In this document: piece after piece, positions 7,388-13,260 of the stretch
How the letters are laid out: every line of letters begins with the position of its first letter
Position numbering within the stretch: the stretch's first letter is position 1
Assembly (NCBI GenBank): GCA_964486685.1
Contig: CAZAOE010000023.1
Coordinates: 1-15,894 of the forward strand
From: JAIOTH01 sp964486685
Lineage (GTDB): Bacteria > Patescibacteriota > Patescibacteriia > UBA1558 > S5-K13
Length of the DNA stretch: 15,894 nucleotides
Direction of reading: 5' to 3'
Notes under the pieces: generated by a model
What the model was told of the DNA's origin: nothing
What the model saw: only the letters and a program-made list of their open reading frames with translations
The model's database searches: none
Position numbers and translations under genes: made by a program

Positions 7388-9034
7388 ATGACCTCATTAT
7401 ACCAAAAAATTGTTCAAGAACTAATTAAAAAATCCTATCAAAATCGGGACGGATTTGAATTGGCTAAAAAAAAATTATGTGGAAAAAATAAAGTAAAACC
7501 AGTCATGAATTCTGTTTTAATAAATGCTTATCGAAAATTACTTAAAAACAATAAAATTAAACGAAATTTAAATTTTGAAAAATTAACTATTGCTCGAGCT
7601 ACCCGCACAATTTCTGGGGTAACTCCAATAACGGTTTTAACTAAACCATATAAATGTCCAGGCCAATGTATTTATTGTCCACATGAAATAAATATGCCAG
7701 TTAGTTACTTGTCTAATGAACCAGCTGCCCAAAGAGCTAAGGGTTTAAAATTTAATCCATATAAACAGGTTCAATATCGTATTAAGGCCTTAGAAGCCAA
7801 TGGACATGTTGTTGATAAAATTGAACTTCTAGTTTTAGGGGGTTCTTGGAATGCTTATAGCCGTCATTATCAAAATTGGTTTATTGCTCGTTGCTTTCAA
7901 GCGGCTAATGACTATAGTAACAAAAAGACGAAAGAACGAAAGAACAAAAAAACATCTCTAGAAAAAGAGTTAAAGAGAAATGAAAAAGCTAAATATCGAA
8001 TTATTGGCGAGACATTGGAAACTCGACCAGATTTATTAAATCAAAAAAAAATTATGGCCATGCGCGAACAGGGCTGTACTCGCATTCAACTTGGCGTTCA
8101 ACACACTGATGATAAAATTTTAAAAAAAGTTAAAAGAGGCCATTCTCAAACAGAAATTATTCAAGCCACAAAATTATGCAAACAAACTGGAATCAAAGTA
8201 GATTATCATTTAATGCCTGACTTGCCATTTTCTACCCCGGCTAAAGATTTAAAAATGTTTCAAAAAATTTTTTCTAATCCTGATTATCAACCCGACCAAA
8301 TTAAAATTTATCCTTGTGTGGTTACTAAAGAAGCCAAACCGCTTTATAAATTATTTATTGAAAAAAAATATACTCCTTATACTAAAAAACAACTTTTAAA
8401 TTTATTAATAAAAATAAAATCGCAAATCATTCCTTATTATATCCGAATCAATCGGCTAATTCGTGATATTCCCTCTGAATCAATTCTAGGTGGAAATAAA
8501 ATTACTAATCTGCGCCAAATTGTTCAACAGAAAATGAAAGAAAAAAAATTACACTGTAAATGCATCCGTTGCCGGGAAATTAAAAAACAGCAAGTCAAGC
8601 TAAGTGATGCTAAATTATTTATCCAAAAATATTCTGCCTCTGAGGGTCAAGAATATTTTATTAGTTATGAAAATTCATCCTCACGCCTTGAAAAAGGTGG
8701 TGGGGATAAAGAACGAACAAAATTATATGCTTTTCTAAGATTAAGATTTAATAATCATCCCGAAAAAAACTTTATTCCCGAACTAAAAAATTGTTCCCTG
8801 GTCAGAGAAATCCATGCTTATGGAAAATTAGTGCCTCATGGCAAAACTAAGTCAAAATCAAGCGCCCAACATATGGGCTTTGGTAAAAAATTAATGTTAG
8901 AAGCTGAAAAAATTTCTTTAGCAAATGGCTATGCTAAAATTGCCGTTATCTCTGGAATAGGTGTACGCGAATACTATCGAAAACTTGGATATAAACTTGA
9001 AGGAACTTATATGGTTAAGACGCTACGCGTCTAA
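7388..9034 (+). CDS. elp3: Elp3-family tRNA uridine(34) acetyltransferase/carboxymethylating enzyme (radical SAM + GNAT)
   Basis: This 548-aa enzyme should make cm5U-type modification at wobble U34 of tRNA, using S-adenosylmethionine radical chemistry and acetyl-CoA. The order is: a basic N-terminal tRNA-binding part; the radical SAM cluster motif C90-X3-C94-X2-C97 in TKPYKCPGQCIYCP; LVLGGSWNAY; ETLETRPDLL; LGVQHTDD; and DYHLMPDLPF. A Cys-rich linker (CKCIRCRE) follows, then a C-terminal GNAT domain with the acetyl-CoA loop QHMGFGKKL (about 494-502) and ISGIGVREYYRKLGY (about 521-535). This matches bacterial and archaeal Elp3 end to end. A Lys-rich insertion follows FQAANDYSN. The last codons and stop lie in a palindrome (9018-9032), so the extreme C-terminus (TLRV) may be recent. 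No Shine-Dalgarno is present. The divergent Trm9-like gene suggests a shared pathway. Confidence 0.96.
   Translation: MTSLYQKIVQELIKKSYQNRDGFELAKKKLCGKNKVKPVMNSVLINAYRKLLKNNKIKRNLNFEKLTIARATRTISGVTPITVLTKPYKCPGQCIYCPHEINMPVSYLSNEPAAQRAKGLKFNPYKQVQYRIKALEANGHVVDKIELLVLGGSWNAYSRHYQNWFIARCFQAANDYSNKKTKERKNKKTSLEKELKRNEKAKYRIIGETLETRPDLLNQKKIMAMREQGCTRIQLGVQHTDDKILKKVKRGHSQTEIIQATKLCKQTGIKVDYHLMPDLPFSTPAKDLKMFQKIFSNPDYQPDQIKIYPCVVTKEAKPLYKLFIEKKYTPYTKKQLLNLLIKIKSQIIPYYIRINRLIRDIPSESILGGNKITNLRQIVQQKMKEKKLHCKCIRCREIKKQQVKLSDAKLFIQKYSASEGQEYFISYENSSSRLEKGGGDKERTKLYAFLRLRFNNHPEKNFIPELKNCSLVREIHAYGKLVPHGKTKSKSSAQHMGFGKKLMLEAEKISLANGYAKIAVISGIGVREYYRKLGYKLEGTYMVKTLRV
9018..9032. repeat. palindrome overlapping the elp3 stop codon
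   Basis: AGACGC-TAC-GCGTCT spans the last four elp3 codons and the first base of its stop. It is GC-rich in an AT-rich context and could act as a weak transcript-end hairpin or be a small inserted palindrome. A run of heptamer units (AATTTTC, AATTTTA alternating, 9039-9066) follows immediately. Confidence 0.5.
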
Positions 9035-9066
9035 TTTCAATTTTCAATTTTAAATTTTCAATTTTA
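9033..9066. repeat. heptamer tandem repeat after elp3
   Basis: Four perfect-register 7-bp units, AATTTTC, AATTTTA, AATTTTC, AATTTTA (9039-9066), follow a 6-bp AATTTC unit. They share the AAYYNNN phase seen in the other spacers of this window. Confidence 0.65.
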
Positions 9067-9106
9067 ATTAAATTTTCAATGATTCAATTTCAAATTCTAG
9101 AATATA

Positions 9107-9134
9107 TAAAAAAACAGAAGTTTAATGCTTCCGT
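9107..9134 (-). terminator. intrinsic terminator of the small zinc-ribbon operon
   Basis: On the minus strand AACGGAAG/CTTCTGTT forms an 8-bp stem (one G-T pair) with a 7-nt loop, followed directly by a T run (9108-9114). It lies 22 bp after the stop of the 39-aa ORF. Confidence 0.7.
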
Positions 9135-9155
9135 TCCATTTAATTAATAATTTGA

Positions 9156-9275
9156 TTATTTATCAACTTGGGGAATTTTACCAGTTGCTTTCATTTCTGC
9201 TAAGATAACCTTTTGGTCAATCTCTTTAACTCCAGCTGGTAGAACTTGCCCGCCTTTCCCGTCTCTAACGCACAT
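9156..9275 (-). CDS. 39-aa small protein of unknown function
   Basis: The ORF is 39 codons long. It is preceded by an excellent Shine-Dalgarno, AAAGGAGG, with 6 nt before the ATG. That site lies within the last codons of the zinc-ribbon gene, and the two genes are 3 bp apart, so translation is coupled. The product is charged with a Gly/Lys-rich start (CVRDGKGGQVLPAG) and a helical middle (KVILAEMKATGK); it has one Cys and no membrane segment. A terminator follows 22 bp later. I do not recognise a family; the strong ribosome site and terminator are what make it credible. Confidence 0.65.
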   Translation of the reverse strand: MCVRDGKGGQVLPAGVKEIDQKVILAEMKATGKIPQVDK

Positions 9276-9278
9276 TAT

Positions 9279-9458
9279 TTACCTCCTTTCAATTTTTTTA
9301 ACCTGAAATTTTTTTAACTCCACAACTGTTTTAGCAATCCCATATTCACACCAAGGACATTCTGCATAATCCCTAATCCATTCCTTCTTTTTAAAAGGAT
9401 GTTTAGAAACACGACCGCAGTGTGGACACCTTACTTTAATACATTTTGTTCTATTCAC
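9279..9458 (-). CDS. small zinc-ribbon protein
   Basis: A basic protein with two Cys knuckles, CPHC and CPWC, about 20 residues apart, plus another Cys just before the first knuckle; it should bind one zinc ion. The basic character suggests nucleic-acid or ribosome binding. I place the start at the GTG (9456-9458, 59 aa), because AAGGAG sits 5-6 nt upstream. An in-frame ATG at 9488 would give 69 aa with a Lys/Arg-rich extension but has no ribosome site of its own. The stop codon of the upstream 16-codon ORF is one base before this GTG (TAG-A-GTG), consistent with coupled translation. The function is unknown. Confidence 0.75.
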   Translation of the reverse strand: MNRTKCIKVRCPHCGRVSKHPFKKKEWIRDYAECPWCEYGIAKTVVELKKFQVKKIERR

Positions 9459-9459
9459 T

Positions 9460-9510
9460 CTAACTCCTTTTCTTTTTTTCTTTAACATTTTTAAAAATCC
9501 CAGTAATCAT
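9460..9510 (-). CDS. possible 16-aa leader peptide ORF
   Basis: The ATG at 9508-9510 follows GGAGG (9516-9520) with ideal 5-nt spacing. It encodes 16 residues, MITGIFKNVKEKKKRS, and stops one base before the GTG of the zinc-ribbon gene. It overlaps the longer ATG-started version of that gene in another frame. Either it is a real short cistron that feeds ribosomes into the zinc-ribbon gene, or the GGAGG is used by something else. Confidence 0.45.
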   Translation of the reverse strand: MITGIFKNVKEKKKRS

Positions 9511-9539
9511 ATTATCCTCCGTTTTAATTATTTTATCTT

Positions 9540-9568
9540 ACTTTAAAATAATCAAACGACATTGTCAA
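9540..9568 (-). promoter_or_regulatory. promoter of the small zinc-ribbon operon
   Basis: On the minus strand a perfect -35 TTGACA (9563-9568) is followed after 17 bp by TAAAGT (9540-9545), a 4/6 match to the -10. It lies 30 bp upstream of the first small ORF and overlaps the divergent glyA promoter region. Confidence 0.5.
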
Positions 9569-9597
9569 TACAAAATATTTTTAAACAATGTTATAAT
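9559..9597 (+). promoter_or_regulatory. glyA promoter (extended -10) with an inverted repeat
   Basis: TGTTATAAT at 9589-9597 is an extended -10 with a perfect hexamer; transcription would start near 9604, giving a ~20-nt leader without a Shine-Dalgarno. An inverted repeat ACATTGT (9559-9565) and ACAATGT (9585-9591) reaches into the -10 and covers the -35 of the divergent promoter. It could be an operator controlling both directions. Confidence 0.55.
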
Positions 9598-9624
9598 GTT
9601 AGTACTAAAAAATAAAATAAATTT

Positions 9625-10923
9625 ATGATTAATAAAAGAGATAATGACTTATTTGAACTAATTAACCAAGAATTAGAGCGCCAGCAAAATGGCTTGGAAA
9701 TGATTGCTTCGGAAAATTATGTTTCAAAAAATGTTTTAAAAGCCATGGGCTCAATTTTGACCAATAAATATTCCGAGGGCTATCCTGGGCAAAGATATTA
9801 TGGTGGCAATGAATTTATAGACCAAATAGAAAACTTAGGTCGTGAATATACTAAAAAAATATTTCAAGTTGACCATGCCAATCTCCAGCCCTATTCTGGC
9901 TCACCAGCCAATCAAGCAGTTTATTTTGCTTTATGTGAACCAGGAGATAAAATAATGGGCATGAACCTACTTTACGGCGGACACTTAACTCATGGTTGGA
10001 AGGTAAATTTTAGCGCTCGTTTTTATAAATCAATCCAATATACCACTGATAAAAATGGCTGGTTAGATTATGATGCTATTCAAGCCTTGGTGCACAAAGA
10101 AAAACCAAAATTGGTCTTTGTCGGAGCTACAGCTTATTCTCGAATAATTGATTTTGAAAAATTGGCTCAAATAGCTCATGTTGAAAATGCTTTTTTAATT
10201 GCTGATATTGCTCATATTGCTGGTCTAATTGCTGTTGGTCTCCATCCTTCGCCCAGCAAACATGCTGACGTAATTACTACTACTACTCATAAGACCTTAC
10301 GCGGTCCACGGGGAGCAATGATATTATGTGATGGTGAAAAATCAAATCCGATTAAAAAACCAGAGCCAGCAATTGGCTGGAGAGAATCTAAACAAAACAT
10401 TCCTACTTATATTGACCGAGCAGTTTTTCCTGGTTTACAGGGCGGTCCTCATAATCAAACCACTGCTGGAATTACTCAGGCCTTATTTGAAGTGCAACAA
10501 CCAGAGTTTAAAAAATATGCTGAACAAATTATCAAAAATGCCCAAACTTTAGCCAAAGAATTAATGAATGCTGGATTAAAAATAATTACTGGCGGAACCG
10601 ATAACCATATGATTTTAATTGATATTAGTCCTTTTAAAATTAGCGGGGCAGAAGCTGAAACTGCCTTAGAAAAAGCCATGATTGCGGTTAATAAAAATAC
10701 CATTCCTTTTGATCCGCGCTCGCCCTTTGATCCCTCTGGTATTCGAATTGGCACACCGGCTTTAACTTCTCGAGGCATGAAGGAAGATGAAATGAAACAA
10801 ATTGGACAGATGATAATTAAGGTTTTAAAAAATCATCAAAAAGAAGAAACTTTAAACCAAACAAAAAAACAGGTCAAAGACCTTTGCGATAAATTCCCGC
10901 TTTATTCTGATTTAAGTTATTAA
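9625..10923 (+). CDS. glyA: serine hydroxymethyltransferase
   Basis: This 432-aa cytosolic PLP enzyme interconverts serine and glycine with transfer of a one-carbon unit to tetrahydrofolate. Near-universal family features are all visible: ENYVS near 30; NKYSEGYPGQRYYGG at 47-61; SGSPANQAVY; DIAHIAGL with Asp194 and His197; the PLP lysine K223 in TTTHKTLRGPRG; and FPGLQGGPH. The length is normal. The start gives the usual N-terminus and has no Shine-Dalgarno, only a short AT-rich leader from the promoter at 9589-9597. The last 20 codons (10864-10923) are duplicated 695 bp downstream beyond a DUF559-bearing insertion. The current 3' end is therefore probably a replacement acquired with the insertion. 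Confidence 0.97.
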   Translation: MINKRDNDLFELINQELERQQNGLEMIASENYVSKNVLKAMGSILTNKYSEGYPGQRYYGGNEFIDQIENLGREYTKKIFQVDHANLQPYSGSPANQAVYFALCEPGDKIMGMNLLYGGHLTHGWKVNFSARFYKSIQYTTDKNGWLDYDAIQALVHKEKPKLVFVGATAYSRIIDFEKLAQIAHVENAFLIADIAHIAGLIAVGLHPSPSKHADVITTTTHKTLRGPRGAMILCDGEKSNPIKKPEPAIGWRESKQNIPTYIDRAVFPGLQGGPHNQTTAGITQALFEVQQPEFKKYAEQIIKNAQTLAKELMNAGLKIITGGTDNHMILIDISPFKISGAEAETALEKAMIAVNKNTIPFDPRSPFDPSGIRIGTPALTSRGMKEDEMKQIGQMIIKVLKNHQKEETLNQTKKQVKDLCDKFPLYSDLSY

Positions 10924-10932
10924 GCTAGACAC

Positions 10933-10965
10933 TAGCCCCCTTTGTCAGGGAGGGTTTGGGGGATT
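10933..10965. repeat. left inverted-repeat arm of the DUF559 element
   Basis: This starts TAGCCCCCTTTGTCAGGG and ends TTTGGGGGATT. It aligns with the reverse complement of 11504-11535 with a few substitutions and small gaps. It lies 9 bp after the glyA stop and can itself fold into a C/G-rich hairpin. Confidence 0.65.
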
Positions 10966-11001
10966 AATATAAAGAAAAATTTAATAAATAAAGAAAAGCG
11001 C

Positions 11002-11106
11002 TTTACCCCATCACCTTTCCGGGGTGAATTAAAATGATTATTTGTTAAAAGAATATTAGGTAAAAATGTTAAATATTTTATTTAATTAAAAAAGGTGAGG
11101 GGTTTA
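11002..11106. repeat. MITE-like element, copy A
   Basis: Ends TTTACCCCATCACCTTT and AAAAAAGGTGAGGGGTTTA are imperfect inverted repeats of about 17 bp around an AT-rich core. A second element with almost the same ends lies at 14115-14216. Both end immediately upstream of a gene. The last base of copy A is the A of the DUF559 start codon, so its GGTGAGGGG provides the nearest ribosome-site-like purine run. Confidence 0.6.
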
Positions 11107-11513
11107 TGCTATTAAGCAGAAGAGGGATATTAGATTACAAAACATATCTTACAAAATTAGCACGAAAAAATAGAAAAAATCCAACAGAGTCTGAAATGAG
11201 AATATGGTGTAATGTGTTAAGAAATAAAATTACTGGATATAAATTCCTAAAACAAAAACCAATTAATAAATTTATAGTTGATTTTTATTGTTCAAAGCTT
11301 TTATTAGTTATTGAAATTGATGGAGATAGCCATTATCAGAATGAAGATTATGATATTAAACGTACTAAAATATTGAATAAAATTGGTGTAAAAATAATTA
11401 GATATACCAATTATGATGTAATGAGCAGTTTAGAGGGAGTATATTTAGATGTTATAGAACAAATTAGAATTAGGGAAAAGGAATTAGGTTTAAACACAGT
11501 ATCAACCCCCTAA
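11106..11513 (+). CDS. DUF559 family PD-(D/E)XK endonuclease-like protein
   Basis: This 135-aa protein matches the DUF559/Vsr-like fold. TESEMRIW (about 27-34) and LRNK lead to KFLKQKPINKFIVDFY with Asp59, then LLLVIEIDGDSHY with Glu70, Asp72 and His76, then VKIIRYTNYDV. The Asp59, Glu70, Asp72 and downstream Arg/Asn pattern is that of an intact nuclease active site. The length is normal for the family. The start codon overlaps the end of a MITE-like repeat. The last codons and stop (STP, TAA) lie inside the right inverted-repeat arm, so gene and repeat travel together. The biological role of stand-alone DUF559 proteins is unclear; here a homing or repair function linked to insertion after glyA is inferred. 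Confidence 0.88.
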   Translation: MLLSRRGILDYKTYLTKLARKNRKNPTESEMRIWCNVLRNKITGYKFLKQKPINKFIVDFYCSKLLLVIEIDGDSHYQNEDYDIKRTKILNKIGVKIIRYTNYDVMSSLEGVYLDVIEQIRIREKELGLNTVSTP

Positions 11514-11542
11514 ATCCCCCTTAACAGGGGGACTATTATTTT
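11504..11542 (+). terminator. right inverted-repeat arm and terminator-like hairpin of the DUF559 element
   Basis: The arm starts AACCCCCTAAATCCCCC and ends GGGGGACTA (11535), the reverse complement of the left arm. Within it TCCCCCT-TAAC-AGGGGGA (11515-11532) is a perfect 7-bp hairpin followed by a T-rich stretch (11534-11542), so it could terminate DUF559 transcription. Confidence 0.6.
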
Positions 11543-11558
11543 ACAAATCATTGAATAA

Positions 11559-11618
11559 AAAAACCAGGTTCAAAACCTGTGTGATAAATTTCCTCTTTAC
11601 TCTGATTTAAGTTATTAA
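11559..11618 (+). pseudogene. glyA: displaced duplicate of the glyA 3' end (about 20 codons)
   Basis: In the frame ending at the TAA (11616-11618) this reads KNQVQNLCDKFPLYSDLSY, against KKQVKDLCDKFPLYSDLSY at the glyA terminus. The two 60-bp segments match at 51 positions. Six of the nine differences are synonymous third-position changes and three alter an amino acid near the start. It has an in-frame stop just upstream and is not an independent gene. Its stop lies 2 bp from the stop of the convergent MATE gene, as expected for the original gene end. It is therefore probably the ancestral glyA terminus displaced by the insertion. Confidence 0.85.
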
Positions 11619-11620
11619 AA

Positions 11621-13030
11621 CTAAGCGCCTGTTTTACAAATTTCTTTAAGCTTTTTTGAGGCACGCTTATACATAATTACAGCTACAAAAAAAGCTAATA
11701 TATTAGAAATTAAATAAGCATACCAAATACCCTCTACTTTAAAATGGAATATTTTTACAAATAGCCAAATCAGGGGTAGAAAAAATAAAACAAAACGAAA
11801 CAAATTAATAATTGTTTCTTTTTTAGTATTGCCTAAACACTGCAATAATCTAACTATTATAAAAATTAAAGCTATTAGAGGATAACTAAAAACTACTATT
11901 TTGAAATAACCCACTCCAACGCTAATTAAGCTTTGATCTTTTGTAAAAATCAATAAAAACAAATCCGAAAAAAAATAAAACAAAATAGCCATGCCTAAAC
12001 CAATAATCAAATTAATTTTGGCTACATATTTTAAAAGAGCATTTATCAAATCATTTCTCTTGGCTCCAATATACATACTCACTAAAGTCAAAAGACCAGA
12101 ACTAGTTCCAATAACAATCATAGTATAAAAAGTTTCTAATCTTGATGCTAAACCAAAACCAGCCACCGCTGTTTGACCAAAGCGAGATACAAAATAATTA
12201 GTAAATATAATTCCCGAAGACCAAATTATTTGCGAGATACTAACTGGTGCTCCAATATGAAATACTTTTTTTATTAAATGAAAATCTATTTCAAATTTAT
12301 CAAAATGAAAACAAAAATCAAAATAGGAAAATTTCTTTACAAATAAAAAAATAAAATAGGCCACAAAAGATAAAAAAAAGGCAATAAAAGTAGCCCAAGC
12401 CACGCCTTGAATTCCTAAATTTAAAACAAATATAAATACTGCATCTAAAATTAAATTTACGATAACACTAAAAGCTAAAATAGCTGTGGAAATTTTATAA
12501 TTTCCTTCTCCGGCTAAAATTGACTTAAAAAACATGGAAGAAATAAGAAAAAAACTACCAATAAAAATTATACGAAAATATTGAATAGATAAATCAAGAG
12601 TTAATCCCGAGGCCCCCATTAATCTAAAAATTAAAGGAGTAATCATATAGCCAAGCAAAGCAATAAACAAACCCAACAAAACACCGAGAATAACTGCGTG
12701 GTGAGCTACTGCACTAGCCCTTTCTTTATCATTGGCTCCTATATATCTAGAAATTAAAGTAGTAATGCCCAAACCAAAGCCCGTGGAAAGAGCAATAATT
12801 ACTAAAAAAATAGGCATGGAAAAAGTAATGGCAGCTACCGCCTCATGCCCAACCTTAATAACAAAAAAAGTGTCGGCAATTAAATAAAGGGCTTGAAAAA
12901 TAAGCCCAAAAATTATTGGAAAAGACAATTTCCATAATGCCTTTTTTGGATTTTTTAAAAAACCATCTAAGCAAAATCCGTCAGAACCATTCTCACCATT
13001 AAATTTATTTAAAAAAAGAGATTTTATCAT
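11621..13030 (-). CDS. MATE family multidrug/toxin efflux transporter
   Basis: This 469-aa polytopic membrane protein has about 12 hydrophobic segments in two related halves. Family signatures are visible: LWKLSFPIIFGLIFQALYLIAD with VGHEAVAAI in the first half, the loop GLGITTLISRYIGANDKERA at about 85-105, and ISQIIWSSGIIFTNYFVSRFGQTAVAGFGLASRLE in the second half. MATE proteins export cationic drugs and metabolites using a Na+ or H+ gradient; the substrate here is unknown. The N-terminal ~30 residues before the first helix are longer than usual but lack a clearly better start. It is tail-to-tail with glyA: only 2 bp separate its stop from the displaced glyA terminus. An operator-like palindrome overlaps its probable -10 (13076-13094). 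Confidence 0.93.
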   Translation of the reverse strand: MIKSLFLNKFNGENGSDGFCLDGFLKNPKKALWKLSFPIIFGLIFQALYLIADTFFVIKVGHEAVAAITFSMPIFLVIIALSTGFGLGITTLISRYIGANDKERASAVAHHAVILGVLLGLFIALLGYMITPLIFRLMGASGLTLDLSIQYFRIIFIGSFFLISSMFFKSILAGEGNYKISTAILAFSVIVNLILDAVFIFVLNLGIQGVAWATFIAFFLSFVAYFIFLFVKKFSYFDFCFHFDKFEIDFHLIKKVFHIGAPVSISQIIWSSGIIFTNYFVSRFGQTAVAGFGLASRLETFYTMIVIGTSSGLLTLVSMYIGAKRNDLINALLKYVAKINLIIGLGMAILFYFFSDLFLLIFTKDQSLISVGVGYFKIVVFSYPLIALIFIIVRLLQCLGNTKKETIINLFRFVLFFLPLIWLFVKIFHFKVEGIWYAYLISNILAFFVAVIMYKRASKKLKEICKTGA

Positions 13031-13075
13031 AAAGCATTAATCAATTTCTAAATACAGCTTTTCTAAAATCCGCTT

Positions 13076-13094
13076 ATTATACTTATTAAGTATA
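13076..13094 (-). promoter_or_regulatory. candidate MATE promoter -10 with overlapping palindromic operator
   Basis: On the minus strand TATAAT lies at 13076-13081, giving a leader of about 38 nt to the MATE start. It overlaps the perfect odd palindrome TATACTTA-T-TAAGTATA (13078-13094). That placement is typical of a repressor site, but the palindrome is pure AT-type sequence and could be chance. No good -35 was found. Confidence 0.4.
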
Positions 13095-13121
13095 AACAAA
13101 AAATTTTATTTTGAAAATAAA

Positions 13122-13259
13122 TTAATTTTCAGATTTAAAATTTTGATATAAATTAGCAATCCTTTCTTCAATTTTTTCTGGATCAGAAAAGGTTTTCCTG
13201 ATTAAGGCCTTTTGTCGAGCAATATATTTTCTAATACCCTTAGATAATCTTTTAGACAT
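13122..13259 (-). CDS. 45-aa basic small protein downstream of the translin-family gene
   Basis: An ORF of 45 codons starts one base after the translin-family stop (TAA-T-ATG), the same coupled junction seen at prgI. The product is basic at the N-terminus (MSKRLSKGIRKYIARQKAL) and helical, with an amphipathic C-terminal half (DPEKIEERIANLYQNF); it has no Cys and no membrane segment. The first residues MSK echo those of the translin-family protein. I do not recognise a family. Tight coupling suggests it works with, or is controlled together with, the upstream protein. Confidence 0.6.
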   Translation of the reverse strand: MSKRLSKGIRKYIARQKALIRKTFSDPEKIEERIANLYQNFKSEN

Positions 13260-13260
13260 A

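Larger units (their letters stand above)
10924..11558 (+). mobile_element. putative DUF559-nuclease insertion in the 3' end of glyA
   Basis: The segment lies between the glyA stop and a second, diverged copy of the glyA 3' end. It contains, in order, a 33-bp inverted-repeat arm (10933-10965), a ~105-bp element with its own terminal inverted repeats (11002-11106), the DUF559 gene (11106-11513) and the matching 32-bp arm (11504-11535). No transposase or integrase is present. I infer an endonuclease-driven or recombination-driven insertion. Exact borders are uncertain; weak similarity to glyA upstream of the second copy may start at about 11539. Confidence 0.55.

Noticed and set aside
10328..10778. 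Open frames of 74 and 100 codons overlapping glyA
   Set aside because: Both are in other frames of a fully conserved serine hydroxymethyltransferase gene and have no supporting signals.
11106..11513. DUF559 protein as a Vsr mismatch endonuclease
   Set aside because: The fold is related but there is no partner cytosine methyltransferase, and the sequence pattern (ESE..W, KF.KQ.PI..FIVDFY) is that of DUF559.
11562..11582. GGTTCAAAA flanked by pairing bases looks like a tRNA T-arm
   Set aside because: No acceptor, D or anticodon arm surrounds it, and the segment aligns codon for codon with the 3' end of glyA.
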